This document shows positions 14,371-22,446 of a stretch of 64,000 nucleotides of DNA, piece after piece (the first letter of the stretch is position 1; each line of letters opens with the position of its first letter). Below the pieces are notes generated by a model that saw only the letters and a list, made by a program, of their open reading frames with translations, was not told the DNA's origin and did no database searches. A program made the translations under genes and the position numbers. The stretch comes from an uncultured Alphaproteobacteria bacterium (lineage in GTDB: Bacteria > Pseudomonadota > Alphaproteobacteria > Rhodobacterales > Rhodobacteraceae): positions 19,785 to 83,784 of the forward strand of contig CABZEW010000004.1 of NCBI GenBank assembly GCA_902524845.1, written 5' to 3'.

Positions 14371-17274
14371 ATGACTTTGTTAAAGAAAAGATTGTTAAAA
14401 ATTACCCCACTTCTTATAGCTTTTTTGTCTCTTTGGAGTACCGGATTTGCTCAGCTTACGGACGGTGAAGATAAGCTTTATGGGGTAAAATCAACAGGAG
14501 GTTCAACACAAGATTGGGGAACAATAGCCCCCTCGTCCGGAACATTTACGCGCATAACGCATATATCTCCAACTGGTTTAGGTTGGCCATTAGGGGACAT
14601 TGGCTCTGAGCCTGATCCAATAAGTGGTATGGTTTACACTCGTCAAACCAACAACAGCAGTGGCCAAGTTGATATTTTATCGATTAAAAAAAGTGATGGT
14701 TCAACAAGCTGGTTAGGCCTTGGCGTAAACGATTTGGTAGTAGGATTCGATAGTAAGGGCAATAAACTCATTTATAGAACGAGCGAAAGTTCTACAAATA
14801 CGTTGAAGTCTTATGATCCTGCGTATTCTTGTGAAATTGGAACACAATATTGTAGTGGGGCTACAGCGACAATAGGAACGTTTGGTGGTTCAAGTACTAG
14901 CTGGCAAGCAGGAGGAATAGGAGCAGTTGACAGCTATGGAAGAACGGCTTTTCAGCTTCGGCCGAATACAACATCAACGCTTTACAAAATCAATCTAGAC
15001 GATGGTACAGAAACTACAGTTTCAATATCAGCCTACATAACAACAATTGCTTGGGATAGCAAAGGACAAAAATTGTATGGATTATATGATTCCAATAGCA
15101 ATGGAGCGTACAGAGTAGCGGAAATAAATACGTCTGATGGTTCCCTTACCAATGTGGGTAATGCTGATACGGTGGCAGGGATGTCCAACTATGTACAATT
15201 AATAGCGCCAAATGACCAAAGATATTATATACAAGAGAGCTCTTCTACAATAAGGGCAATATCTTTAACTGATGGTTCTAACTTAGGGTCTTTTTCTTCT
15301 ATATTACGCATAATGCCTGTAGGAGCTGTTGTGATGGGAGCGGCATCCTCTGCCGAAAGTGTGACTTTCGATATAGCTGACCCAGATAGTAAAATTGTAA
15401 AAATGGGCGCTAATACGGTTACATATACTGGAACGAATAGTTCATCGGGGGGTGTTGATATTGAAGCTGGAACGTTAAAAGTTGCTGGTTCAACAAACCT
15501 TGGCACCGGAGCAGTTTCGTTAGAAGGAGGAGAGCTAGAGCTATCAGCAGCGTCCACCATCACTAATGCGATATCGTCTTCGGATAATGACAGTGCGATA
15601 GACACGGGCAGCAACGCAGTAACAATATCGGGAACAATAACGGGAGCGTCAGAGATAAATAAGACTGGTCTCGGTACTCTCACCCTAACGGGTAGTCACA
15701 GCAATACCGGTGGCTTAGACATAAACAATGGTATTTTAGTTGCTAATGGGACAGGCACGACACCGGTCACTGTTACGTCCGGCACTCTCCAAGGAACAGG
15801 AACTATTGGTAACTTAACATCCAATTCAACGGTTAACCCTGGTAATTCAATTGGTACTTTAAATGTCTCGGGTGCTGTTACATTAAATTCTGGGTCGGTT
15901 TTAGTAATTGAGGTTGATACAGCAGGAAACAACGATAAAATTACAGCAACTGGAGCTATCACAGCTGGAGGAACGTTAAGAGTAAGTCCAGCAAGTGGAA
16001 CGTACACAAACGGACAGACCTTTACAATTATAACGGGTTCCAGCGTCTCGGGTACATTCTCAACTATCTCTGTTTTAAGCTGTAGTGGAACCGCTAGTGC
16101 AACCTATGGGTCAACATCTATAACCTTCGCTTTATCAAACTGTGGTGTGAACAAAAACGAGAATAGAGATACGCTTGTAAGCTATGTGAATGATGTAAGC
16201 GGAAGTGCAACGGGCGATTTAAGTACCGTACTTACGGCGCTTAATGCTCTAACAGGTGATACCTACAATGCGGCAGTAGAGAGCCTTGATTTTAATGCCG
16301 GTAATAGTATTGCGTTCTCCAATCAGCAACAAATTGCGTCGGTTAACAATATTGTTAGACAAAACCTCGTCTCTTCAAAAGGAGAGGGTGATACGGAAAT
16401 ATCTGATGATGAGCGCTCATGGATAAGTCTAGGTGCCTCGGGCTGGTGGGTTCGTGGATATGGAGGAAGTGGTGAACAAAAAAAACTAGATAGCTTAGGT
16501 ATTAATGGGTCAGATTATAGCTACTTTGGAACCACAGTAGGGTACGACTTCGGCGGTGGCATTGGAACCCAAGGGGTAGCATTAACTGTTCAGGGAGGAA
16601 CAAATACAAGTAAAAATTCAGAGGGTAAGAGTACATATACCTCTATGGGTATCTCCCGGTTTAAATCCGAACAGGAAGATAATGGGAACAGATTTACCTC
16701 CAATATCTCATTAATATTCAATCTGATTGACTCACAAAGAGATATAAGCATCGGTGCCATCTCTAGAACGGCTAAAGCAAGCTACAATGCTTACTCTTTG
16801 GATTACAGTGCAGATTATGATTACCAGCCAACCGAAGTTTATGGAGCATCAAACGCCTTGTCTTTGCATTCTGGTATAACCGCAGGCTACCAAGATGGAT
16901 TTACAGAAACTGGGGCTAATTCGCTTAACTTAACAGTTAAGGGGGCATCTAACCTAGTTGCTAGAGCAGGAGTAAGCAACACTATTTCCTGGGGTGATAA
17001 GAACGACAACCTAAATTCAGTTATACCTTTTGTATCTGCGGGTATCCATACATCCTATAATATTATTAAACCGGAGGTAGAGCAAAGTCTGTCAGGACAA
17101 GCCACAACCTTTAAGACAAATGCTGACCGTAGATTGAATGGATATGCGGAGCTAGGGTTTGGTTTGACATATAAAAGCTCCTACAGCTCTGAGATTGCTT
17201 TTTTAACCAAGGGCAAAGCCTCAGACAGAGGTTCAGAGTATTCAGCAACGCTGGAATATAAGAGGTTATTTTAG
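14371..17274 (+). CDS. Type V autotransporter with propeller-like passenger and beta-strand repeats
   Basis: This is a 967-residue surface protein. A signal peptide (about 1-28, ending GFAQ) is followed by about 300 residues with six repeats of the KLYG..IN..DG..T type, suggesting a six-bladed propeller. Autotransporter-associated strand repeats (about 340-590: GGVDIEAGTLKVAG, GTLTLTGSHSNTGGL, GTLQGTGTIGNL, then NPGNSIGTLNVSGA) come next. The C-terminal barrel (about 690-967) starts WISLGASGWWVRGYGG and ends in phenylalanine (LEYKRLF), as BAM substrates do. The ribosome site is GAAGG. It is the island's only obvious cargo and is probably an adhesin or surface-exposed factor. The ligand is unknown. 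Confidence 0.85.
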   Translation: MTLLKKRLLKITPLLIAFLSLWSTGFAQLTDGEDKLYGVKSTGGSTQDWGTIAPSSGTFTRITHISPTGLGWPLGDIGSEPDPISGMVYTRQTNNSSGQVDILSIKKSDGSTSWLGLGVNDLVVGFDSKGNKLIYRTSESSTNTLKSYDPAYSCEIGTQYCSGATATIGTFGGSSTSWQAGGIGAVDSYGRTAFQLRPNTTSTLYKINLDDGTETTVSISAYITTIAWDSKGQKLYGLYDSNSNGAYRVAEINTSDGSLTNVGNADTVAGMSNYVQLIAPNDQRYYIQESSSTIRAISLTDGSNLGSFSSILRIMPVGAVVMGAASSAESVTFDIADPDSKIVKMGANTVTYTGTNSSSGGVDIEAGTLKVAGSTNLGTGAVSLEGGELELSAASTITNAISSSDNDSAIDTGSNAVTISGTITGASEINKTGLGTLTLTGSHSNTGGLDINNGILVANGTGTTPVTVTSGTLQGTGTIGNLTSNSTVNPGNSIGTLNVSGAVTLNSGSVLVIEVDTAGNNDKITATGAITAGGTLRVSPASGTYTNGQTFTIITGSSVSGTFSTISVLSCSGTASATYGSTSITFALSNCGVNKNENRDTLVSYVNDVSGSATGDLSTVLTALNALTGDTYNAAVESLDFNAGNSIAFSNQQQIASVNNIVRQNLVSSKGEGDTEISDDERSWISLGASGWWVRGYGGSGEQKKLDSLGINGSDYSYFGTTVGYDFGGGIGTQGVALTVQGGTNTSKNSEGKSTYTSMGISRFKSEQEDNGNRFTSNISLIFNLIDSQRDISIGAISRTAKASYNAYSLDYSADYDYQPTEVYGASNALSLHSGITAGYQDGFTETGANSLNLTVKGASNLVARAGVSNTISWGDKNDNLNSVIPFVSAGIHTSYNIIKPEVEQSLSGQATTFKTNADRRLNGYAELGFGLTYKSSYSSEIAFLTKGKASDRGSEYSATLEYKRLF

Positions 17275-17299
17275 TTATAGGTACTCTTTAAAGTATTGG

Positions 17300-17319
17300 C
17301 TTAGATAATTTTATCTGAG
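17300..17319 (+). terminator. Possible weak terminator after the autotransporter
   Basis: CTTAGATAA and TTATCTGAG form a nine-pair stem (one G-T pair) around TT, 23 nt after the autotransporter stop. There is no T-run, so termination is only possible. Confidence 0.35.
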
Positions 17320-17648
17320 GAGGTTACTACTAATCGATGACTCCAAAGAGCATGGTAATAAAAAGGAGAAATTTAAGCCAAATGGTACCGTCGATTGATT
17401 GGTTTATGGGAGAATACCTCTGATAATTCTAGATGCTGGGGAAAAGTAAATTTTACTTTTTTAAAAAAAAATGTGAGACCACTATCCCTTGCATTAACAA
17501 GGGTAGGACTTTTGACCCACCCCCTTTATCTCTGGGGAATATTATATCTTTTTAGGTCTGAATTCATACTGATTGGGGGATGGATTGGGGGATAGATTAT
17601 CTTACCAAAACGTAAGTAATTGAATAATATAAGGTTTATTGGTTGATA
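17320..17648. other. Gene-free stretch before the tRNA-Ser scar
   Basis: About 330 bases with no supportable gene. A 66-codon ORF (17395-17595) has low-complexity, cysteine-poor content and no ribosome site, and I do not accept it. The only structured element is the G-rich direct repeat at 17572-17595. The rest looks like eroded or end-of-element DNA. Confidence 0.5.
17572..17595. repeat. G-rich 12-bp tandem repeat, candidate arm-type sites
   Basis: Two adjacent 12-mers, ATTGGGGGATGG and ATTGGGGGATAG, lie 53 bp from the tRNA-Ser core. The tRNA-Lys right end has the same layout: a paired C-rich motif (18013-18035) lies 45 bp from its core in the same orientation. I read this as the arm site of a different integrase. 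Confidence 0.5.
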
Positions 17649-17709
17649 TGGCGGAGGTGGTGGGATTCGAACCCACGGTAGACTTTCACCTACGTCGGTT
17701 TTCAAAACC
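17649..17709 (-). pseudogene. 3' half of tRNA-Ser(TGA), attachment-site remnant
   Basis: On the minus strand this encodes a serine-type 3' half: anticodon loop TTTGAAA with anticodon TGA, a long variable arm, T arm (GGTTCGAATCC), acceptor 3' strand CACCTCC, discriminator G and encoded CCA (17649-17651). The 5' anticodon stem pairs for only three bases and then diverges, and the D arm and acceptor 5' strand are missing. It cannot be a functional tRNA. A break just past the anticodon is what a tRNA-targeting integrase leaves. Confidence 0.85.
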
Positions 17710-18005
17710 TTAGAAAAAATGGTCCGGTAGATAAAGATGGCTTTGAACTATTATTGCGTGAGTGTATTAGCGGTGCATTTGGAGAGGTATTTACTGCAAC
17801 AAAGATAGATATTTCTTTCCCAAAAATTGAAGGAAAAGAAATCTGTTTGGTTAGTGTACGGCCAGTATCAACTCCAAAAGACTTACTTATAGTCAAGAAA
17901 AACAAGAATGGCCAAGAGCACCAGCTTATATATTTAAGAAGTGGTAATAGCTCTCGTACTATTCCGCCCGAAGAATACAGTAGCTTCATTGAAACGAGGT
18001 TTTAA
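17709..18005 (+). pseudogene. C-terminal fragment of an AlbA_2/Schlafen-like domain protein
   Basis: The open frame has no ATG and runs straight out of the tRNA-Ser core, so the N terminus is missing. The residues GPVDKDGFELLLRECISGAFG, a KIEGKEICLVSVRP strand pair and LRSGNSSRTIPPEEYSSFI match the second half of AlbA_2 ATP-binding-like domains, which occur in defence and regulatory proteins. A TTG at 17754 could start a short product, but only a partial domain would result. I treat it as a broken gene cut by recombination at the tRNA-Ser site. Confidence 0.6.
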
Positions 18006-18012
18006 TTTTGTG

Positions 18013-18035
18013 TAAATGTTTCCCCGGCGTTTCCC
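18013..18035 (+). promoter_or_regulatory. Candidate integrase arm-type site, right
   Basis: The 23-bp motif matches 11244-11266 at 21 positions and again contains two GTTTCCC units 11 bp apart. It lies 45 bp inside the right attachment repeat. In the excised circle it and the left copy would flank the core. The match ties this end to the integrase at 11270. Confidence 0.6.
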
Positions 18036-18080
18036 CAGACCCAAACAAGCTTTAGGACAATAACGCTAAGCCTTTGTTTA

Positions 18081-18129
18081 CAATGGTGAGCCCGACAGGG
18101 TTCGAACCTGTGACCCACTGATTAAAAGT
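18081..18129 (-). repeat. Right attachment site within tRNA-Lys
   Basis: This 49-bp direct repeat is identical to 11070-11118 and runs from just beyond the CCA end into the anticodon loop of the intact tRNA-Lys. The crossover must lie within it. Confidence 0.92.
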
Positions 18130-18159
18130 CAGTTGCTCTACCAACTGAGCTACGGGCCC
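18084..18159 (-). tRNA. tRNA-Lys (anticodon TTT)
   Basis: A complete 76-nt cloverleaf on the minus strand. Acceptor GGGCCCG pairs with CGGGCTC (one G-T pair), the D arm is AGCTC...GAGC, the anticodon loop is CTTTTAA, the T loop is TTCGAAC, the discriminator is A, and CCA is encoded at 18084-18086. Its 3' half was supplied by the island, so the gene survived integration intact. Confidence 0.96.
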
Positions 18160-18270
18160 ACACAATGAGTTTTATTATTTACTTACTATTTGGTCAAGTC
18201 TTCAATTATATTAAATGACGTTAAAATAAAATTAAGTTACTTATAGTTTTAGAAAATATTGGGGGAATGA

Positions 18271-19083
18271 TTGGAACTACTATTTACCAAAATGCATGGT
18301 TGCGGAAATGACTTTGTTGTTATTGATAATCGCAGTCAACAATTGGAACTAGATAAAGGTGAAATTAAAATGATCTGCGATCGACATTATGGTATTGGTT
18401 GTGATCAGCTCGTCATTATAAACAGCAACAATAAAAATGATGTCTCAGCGTACGCTCTTTTTTGGAATTCAGACGGATCCGTTTCTGCTACTTGTGGTAA
18501 TGCGACAAGATGTATAGCAAGCATTCTTTTTGCGGAAACCGAATTAGAAACACTCAACATAGAAACACCAAATGGCGTTATTGAATGTCACAAGAAAAAT
18601 AATGACTTAATAGCAGTAAATATTGGCAAGCCAAAAATTGAATGGCATGAAATACCCCTAAATATGGATGTCTCAACTTTAAGACTTCCACTCGAGGGAG
18701 AACCAACTGCAACCAATTTTGGCAACCCCCATTGCACGTTTTTTGTAGATGACTTGAATCAAGTAGATGTTCAAACTCAGGGTCCTATTATCGAGAATGA
18801 TGTATTATTTCCTCAAAAGACTAATGTTCAATTTGTTAAAATCTTAGACAGAACTCATATTAAAATACAGGTCTGGGAGCGAGGGTCTGGAATAACATTA
18901 GCATCTGGGTCTTCTTCTTGTGCAGCAGTCGATGCAGGTATAAGGAGGGGCCTACTTGACAATAAAGTTGAGGTTGAACTTGAAGGAGGGGCCGTAGAGG
19001 TAGAAAAAAAAGTTACAGGAGTGTGGTTGACTGGGCCTACTAAGCATGTATTTTCAGGCATCTACAATTTGATTCGAAACTGA
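18271..19083 (+). CDS. dapF: Diaminopimelate epimerase
   Basis: DapF converts LL- to meso-diaminopimelate for lysine and peptidoglycan. The 270 residues begin at a TTG (18271) just after GGGGGA; the usual FTKMHGCGNDFVVID segment starts at residue 5, so no other start fits. Both catalytic cysteines are visible: ATCGNATRC (about 70-78) and the later SGSSSCAA. The second is less canonical than the usual CGTGACA-type motif but keeps the cysteine. It is 6 nt upstream of mtaB, a pairing also seen in Rhodobacterales. Confidence 0.93.
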   Translation: MELLFTKMHGCGNDFVVIDNRSQQLELDKGEIKMICDRHYGIGCDQLVIINSNNKNDVSAYALFWNSDGSVSATCGNATRCIASILFAETELETLNIETPNGVIECHKKNNDLIAVNIGKPKIEWHEIPLNMDVSTLRLPLEGEPTATNFGNPHCTFFVDDLNQVDVQTQGPIIENDVLFPQKTNVQFVKILDRTHIKIQVWERGSGITLASGSSSCAAVDAGIRRGLLDNKVEVELEGGAVEVEKKVTGVWLTGPTKHVFSGIYNLIRN

Positions 19084-19089
19084 GTAACA

Positions 19090-20331
19090 ATGAAATTTAA
19101 AACACTAGGATGCCGACTAAATACCTTCGAGACTGAAACGATAAAGTCAATAACAGAGAAATTAGATTATAAAAATATAACCTTCGTTAATACATGCTCC
19201 GTTACCAAAGAAGCCGCTAAAAATAGTAAAAAATATATTCGACAACTTAAAAAATCATCCCCCAACAATAGAGTTATCGTTTCAGGATGTGATGCGCATA
19301 TTGAGAAAGAGAGATACATGCAAATGCCTGAAGTTGATGTGGTTCTTGGAAACGATGTTAAACTTGATGAGACCATTTGGAAAGACATTGCGAAGAGTGA
19401 GAGGTCAGGTTTTTTTGGGGGAACGGATGTAAAATTAAAGAATGAGAAAACAAGAATCCTTCCCAATTTTACAAAAAGATCCAGAGCCTATTTAGAAATC
19501 CAGAATGGTTGCGACCACTCTTGCACCTTTTGTATAATCCCACAAGGAAGAGGTCTTTCAAAATCTGTCACCATGGATACGATTTTAGAGAAAATCAACA
19601 ATCTGGTTGATAAGGGATTCAAAGAAATTGTATTAACGGGCGTTGATATTACATGTTGGGGCTCAGACCTATCTGGCAACGATAAACTTGGTGATTTAGT
19701 TTTCAAGATCTTAGATAATACGCCTGATCTACCTCGCTTAAGACTTTCATCTGTAGATGTAAGCGAAATGGACGAGAGGCTCCTACACGTTTTTAAAACC
19801 AATAAACGGATGATGCCGCATCTTCATCTTTCTATGCAATCAGGGAATAACCTAATACTTAAAAGGATGAAAAGAAGGCATTCTCGCGACCAAGCGATTG
19901 ATCTATGCAAAAATCTAAAAGCTGCCAGACCGGAATTGACATTTGGTGCCGACTTAATAGCAGGCTTTCCTACAGAAAGTGATGCAATGTTTTCAGATAC
20001 CGTAAGCCTCGTGAACGAGTGCGACATTAGCTGGCTGCACATCTTTCCATATTCAGGACGCCCAAATACCCCGGCGAGTCGTATGCCACAAATTAACCAA
20101 CTTGAAATATCAAAACGCTCAAAAGTACTGAGAGAACTTGCGCAGCAAAAAAAAATTCAACACTTTGCCAAACTAAAAGACAGGACACTATCGGTACTCA
20201 TGGAGTCTGAATTTAGGGGGCGCGCTGAAGATTTTACTGAAATTACAACGAGTACTCCGCTAAAAACAGGTGAAATTTATCCACTTGAAGTTTGTGATTT
20301 TAGTTCTGAATTCCTTGTTGCAAAGGATTAA
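19090..20331 (+). CDS. mtaB: tRNA t6A37 methylthiotransferase MtaB
   Basis: MtaB is a radical-SAM enzyme that adds a methylthio group to N6-threonylcarbamoyladenosine 37 in tRNAs. The 413 residues contain the N-terminal UPF0004 domain with three cluster cysteines (GCRLNTFE, NTCSVT, SGCDAH), the radical-SAM motif CDHSCTFCIIPQGRG (about 141-155) and a C-terminal TRAM-like stretch. It follows dapF closely and its end overlaps the convergent aldehyde dehydrogenase by 4 nt. Confidence 0.92.
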   Translation: MKFKTLGCRLNTFETETIKSITEKLDYKNITFVNTCSVTKEAAKNSKKYIRQLKKSSPNNRVIVSGCDAHIEKERYMQMPEVDVVLGNDVKLDETIWKDIAKSERSGFFGGTDVKLKNEKTRILPNFTKRSRAYLEIQNGCDHSCTFCIIPQGRGLSKSVTMDTILEKINNLVDKGFKEIVLTGVDITCWGSDLSGNDKLGDLVFKILDNTPDLPRLRLSSVDVSEMDERLLHVFKTNKRMMPHLHLSMQSGNNLILKRMKRRHSRDQAIDLCKNLKAARPELTFGADLIAGFPTESDAMFSDTVSLVNECDISWLHIFPYSGRPNTPASRMPQINQLEISKRSKVLRELAQQKKIQHFAKLKDRTLSVLMESEFRGRAEDFTEITTSTPLKTGEIYPLEVCDFSSEFLVAKD

Positions 20332-21803
20332 AGCGACAAGCACAAGTATTTCAATTCCAAATACTCATCGATTCCATGGTGAGATCCTTCACGACCAAGT
20401 CCAGATTGTTTCACTCCTCCGAACGGAGCTACCTCTGTTGAAATTAACCCCGTGTTTATTCCTACCATACCATACTCCAGAGCTTCTGCTACTTTCCAAA
20501 CACGCTTTAGGTCGGAGGCATAGAAATAGGAAGCCAAACCGAAGATAGTATTATTTGCTTGTTCTATGACGTCGTCTTCATCCTTAAATCGGAACAAAGG
20601 TGCAACGGGACCAAAAGTTTCTTCTTCCGCAATTAACATCGACTTATCAACGTTAGTTAGTACGGTAGGTTCAAAAAAAGTTCCGCCAATACTATGCCTT
20701 TTCCCCCCGCATTGGGCTTTGGCGCCTTTACTCACAGCATCGTTAATATGCTCCTCAACTTTTTTAAGGGCATCATTCGTGATTAGGGGACCGAGAGTAC
20801 TCGAAGTTGCAAAACCATCTCCTACCACCATTTTTGAGACAGCTTCTTCAAGCCTTTTGGCAAATGTATCATACACTCCATCTTGGACATAAATTCGATT
20901 TGCGCACACACATGTCTGACCATTATTTCTGAATTTGGAAATTATTGCTCCTTCAACCGCCTTATCAATATCCGCGTCATCAAACACTATAAATGGGGCG
21001 TTACCCCCTAGCTCCATGGACATCTTAAGAACTTGATCTGCTCCCTGTTTCAGTAGTTTTTTTCCTACTTCTGTTGATCCAGTAAATGTAAGTTTTCTAA
21101 TTTTATCATTTGAGCACAGTTCTTTACCTATTTCGACTGGATCAGATGTTGTTAATACAGAGAAAACTCCTTTTGGAATTCCTGCCTTCTCTGCCAATTC
21201 GCAAAGAGCTAAAGCAGATAATGGAGTGTCTTCTGGAGCCTTCGCTACAAAACAGCAACCGGCAGCAAGTGCTGGGCCTAGTTTTCTGGTAATCATAGCA
21301 TTAGGAAAATTCCAAGGAGTTATCGCAGCAACCACACCCACCGGCTGCTTCAATACTATTATCCTCTTATCTTCTTGGTGCCCAGGTATTGTTTCTCCAT
21401 AAACTCTTTTTCCTTCTTCAGCAAACCATTCAATAAAGCTTGCTCCATAGGCAATTTCCCCCTTTGCCTCTGCTAATGGTTTTCCCATTTCTGCCGTTAG
21501 GATCGCAGCTAGGTCATCTGCATTCTCTAGCATTAGTTTGCAGAACTTATTTAGAATTATACTTCGTTCTTTCGCAGTCTTTTTACTCCAGTAGGGAAAA
21601 GCCTGATGGGCTGCATCAATAGCCTTTCTAGCATCATTAACGTCTAAATCGGGGACACTAACTATTACATCTCCATTAGAGGGATTAACCACCTCAAAAC
21701 TTTTTCCACTTCTCGTGTCTACCCAAGCACCGTTAATGTATGCTTTGTTTTTAAGAAGGTTTTTGTTCTTCAGCATAATGCTGAGATTTGTTTGATCTAA
21801 CAT
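20328..21803 (-). CDS. gabD: NAD(P)-dependent succinate-semialdehyde dehydrogenase
   Basis: This enzyme oxidises succinate semialdehyde to succinate, linking 4-aminobutyrate breakdown to the TCA cycle. The 491 residues match the GabD class: ITPWNFP (about 162), the glycine motif FTGSTEVGK, catalytic glutamate in MELGGNAPF and catalytic cysteine in NNGQTCVCANR (about 300). GabD-type loop cysteines (CVC) are present. An ATG at 21776 could be the true start. No GABA transaminase is adjacent, so a related semialdehyde substrate is possible. Confidence 0.85.
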   Translation of the reverse strand: MLDQTNLSIMLKNKNLLKNKAYINGAWVDTRSGKSFEVVNPSNGDVIVSVPDLDVNDARKAIDAAHQAFPYWSKKTAKERSIILNKFCKLMLENADDLAAILTAEMGKPLAEAKGEIAYGASFIEWFAEEGKRVYGETIPGHQEDKRIIVLKQPVGVVAAITPWNFPNAMITRKLGPALAAGCCFVAKAPEDTPLSALALCELAEKAGIPKGVFSVLTTSDPVEIGKELCSNDKIRKLTFTGSTEVGKKLLKQGADQVLKMSMELGGNAPFIVFDDADIDKAVEGAIISKFRNNGQTCVCANRIYVQDGVYDTFAKRLEEAVSKMVVGDGFATSSTLGPLITNDALKKVEEHINDAVSKGAKAQCGGKRHSIGGTFFEPTVLTNVDKSMLIAEEETFGPVAPLFRFKDEDDVIEQANNTIFGLASYFYASDLKRVWKVAEALEYGMVGINTGLISTEVAPFGGVKQSGLGREGSHHGIDEYLELKYLCLSL

Positions 21804-21862
21804 TTTTGCGATTCCATTTTCTAATTATTCTTATTATCATTTAATCATTAAGTAATAGCATA

Positions 21863-22321
21863 TTACAAGCCTCTAGTTTGTCTCATAGCCTCTGATAAAA
21901 CCATCACGCAACTGACGACAACATTTAAAGATCGTCCTTTTCCCGGCATTTCTATAGTTACAGAATCATCTACCGATTCGTGGACATATTTAGGTACTCC
22001 AGCACTTTCTCTACCTAATAGTAATCTATCATTTTTCTGAAATTTAAAATCCAAGTAATTTTTTTCACCCTTTGTCGTCAGGAGAATTACCCTTGAATTT
22101 GGTTTCTCTTTTTGTGTTTGATCTCTAAATTCTTGATAATCAATAAAAGTCCTAAATTTTGCATGGCTGATATAGTCCATTGCCGTCCTTTTCAATTTTT
22201 TTTCAGAATAAGGAAACCCACATGGCTCGATTATATCCAAGGAAACATTAAGGCACGCAGAAACCCTAAGAAGTGCCCCCAAATTTTGGGGTATGTCCGG
22301 TTGAAAAATAGCAATTCTCAT
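21863..22321 (-). CDS. trmL: tRNA (cytidine/uridine(34)-2'-O-)-methyltransferase TrmL
   Basis: TrmL 2'-O-methylates the wobble base of leucine tRNAs. The protein is a minimal SPOUT methyltransferase of 152 residues starting MRIAIFQPDIPQNLGALLR. The knot-forming LLLGRESAGVP (about 103-113) and IEMPGKGRSLNVVVSCVMVLSEA match the family. I prefer the ATG at 22321 over 22327. It is divergent from petABC. Confidence 0.9.
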   Translation of the reverse strand: MRIAIFQPDIPQNLGALLRVSACLNVSLDIIEPCGFPYSEKKLKRTAMDYISHAKFRTFIDYQEFRDQTQKEKPNSRVILLTTKGEKNYLDFKFQKNDRLLLGRESAGVPKYVHESVDDSVTIEMPGKGRSLNVVVSCVMVLSEAMRQTRGL

Positions 22322-22392
22322 TAGCACAATATATACCAGTTTTTAAAATTTAGTGCGTCTTATAGTCCGATAGACAACCTATTGAAAAATAA

Positions 22393-22408
22393 TATATAAC
22401 GTTATATA
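22393..22408. promoter_or_regulatory. Perfect 16-bp palindrome upstream of petABC
   Basis: TATATAACGTTATATA is a perfect palindrome 38 bp before the petA start and about 70 bp from trmL. It fits a dimeric regulator operator in the divergent promoter region. The regulator is unknown; the AT-rich half-sites do not match an FNR box. Confidence 0.45.
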
Positions 22409-22446
22409 AGCTGTATGATTGATTGGGTATTTAAAACGGAAGTTAG

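Larger units (their letters stand above)
11070..18129. mobile_element. tRNA-Lys integrated island (about 7 kb), composite
   Basis: The element is bounded by a 49-bp perfect direct repeat (11070-11118 and 18081-18129) formed by the 3' part of tRNA-Lys(TTT). The right copy completes an intact tRNA; the left copy is the displaced 3' end. Next to the left end is a tyrosine integrase reading inwards, followed by an unknown gene, alpA, a repA-like gene, an autotransporter and a right end with a tRNA-Ser scar and a gene fragment. Integrase, AlpA and RepA together are typical of P4-like satellites and small integrative elements. No capsid, conjugation or partition genes are visible. Confidence 0.9.

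Noticed and set aside
15225-16007. Long minus-strand ORFs opposite the autotransporter
   Set aside because: They are Pro/Val/Ser-rich shadows of the Gly/Thr-rich repeat region on the plus strand, with no ribosome sites.
17395-17595. 66-codon ORF in the gene-free stretch before the tRNA-Ser scar
   Set aside because: No ribosome site, no recognisable family and no coding pattern like the neighbours; it overlaps the G-rich repeat that is better explained as an att arm.
17649-17709. Functional tRNA-Ser gene
   Set aside because: Only the 3' half is present; the D arm, acceptor 5' strand and most of the 5' anticodon stem are missing.
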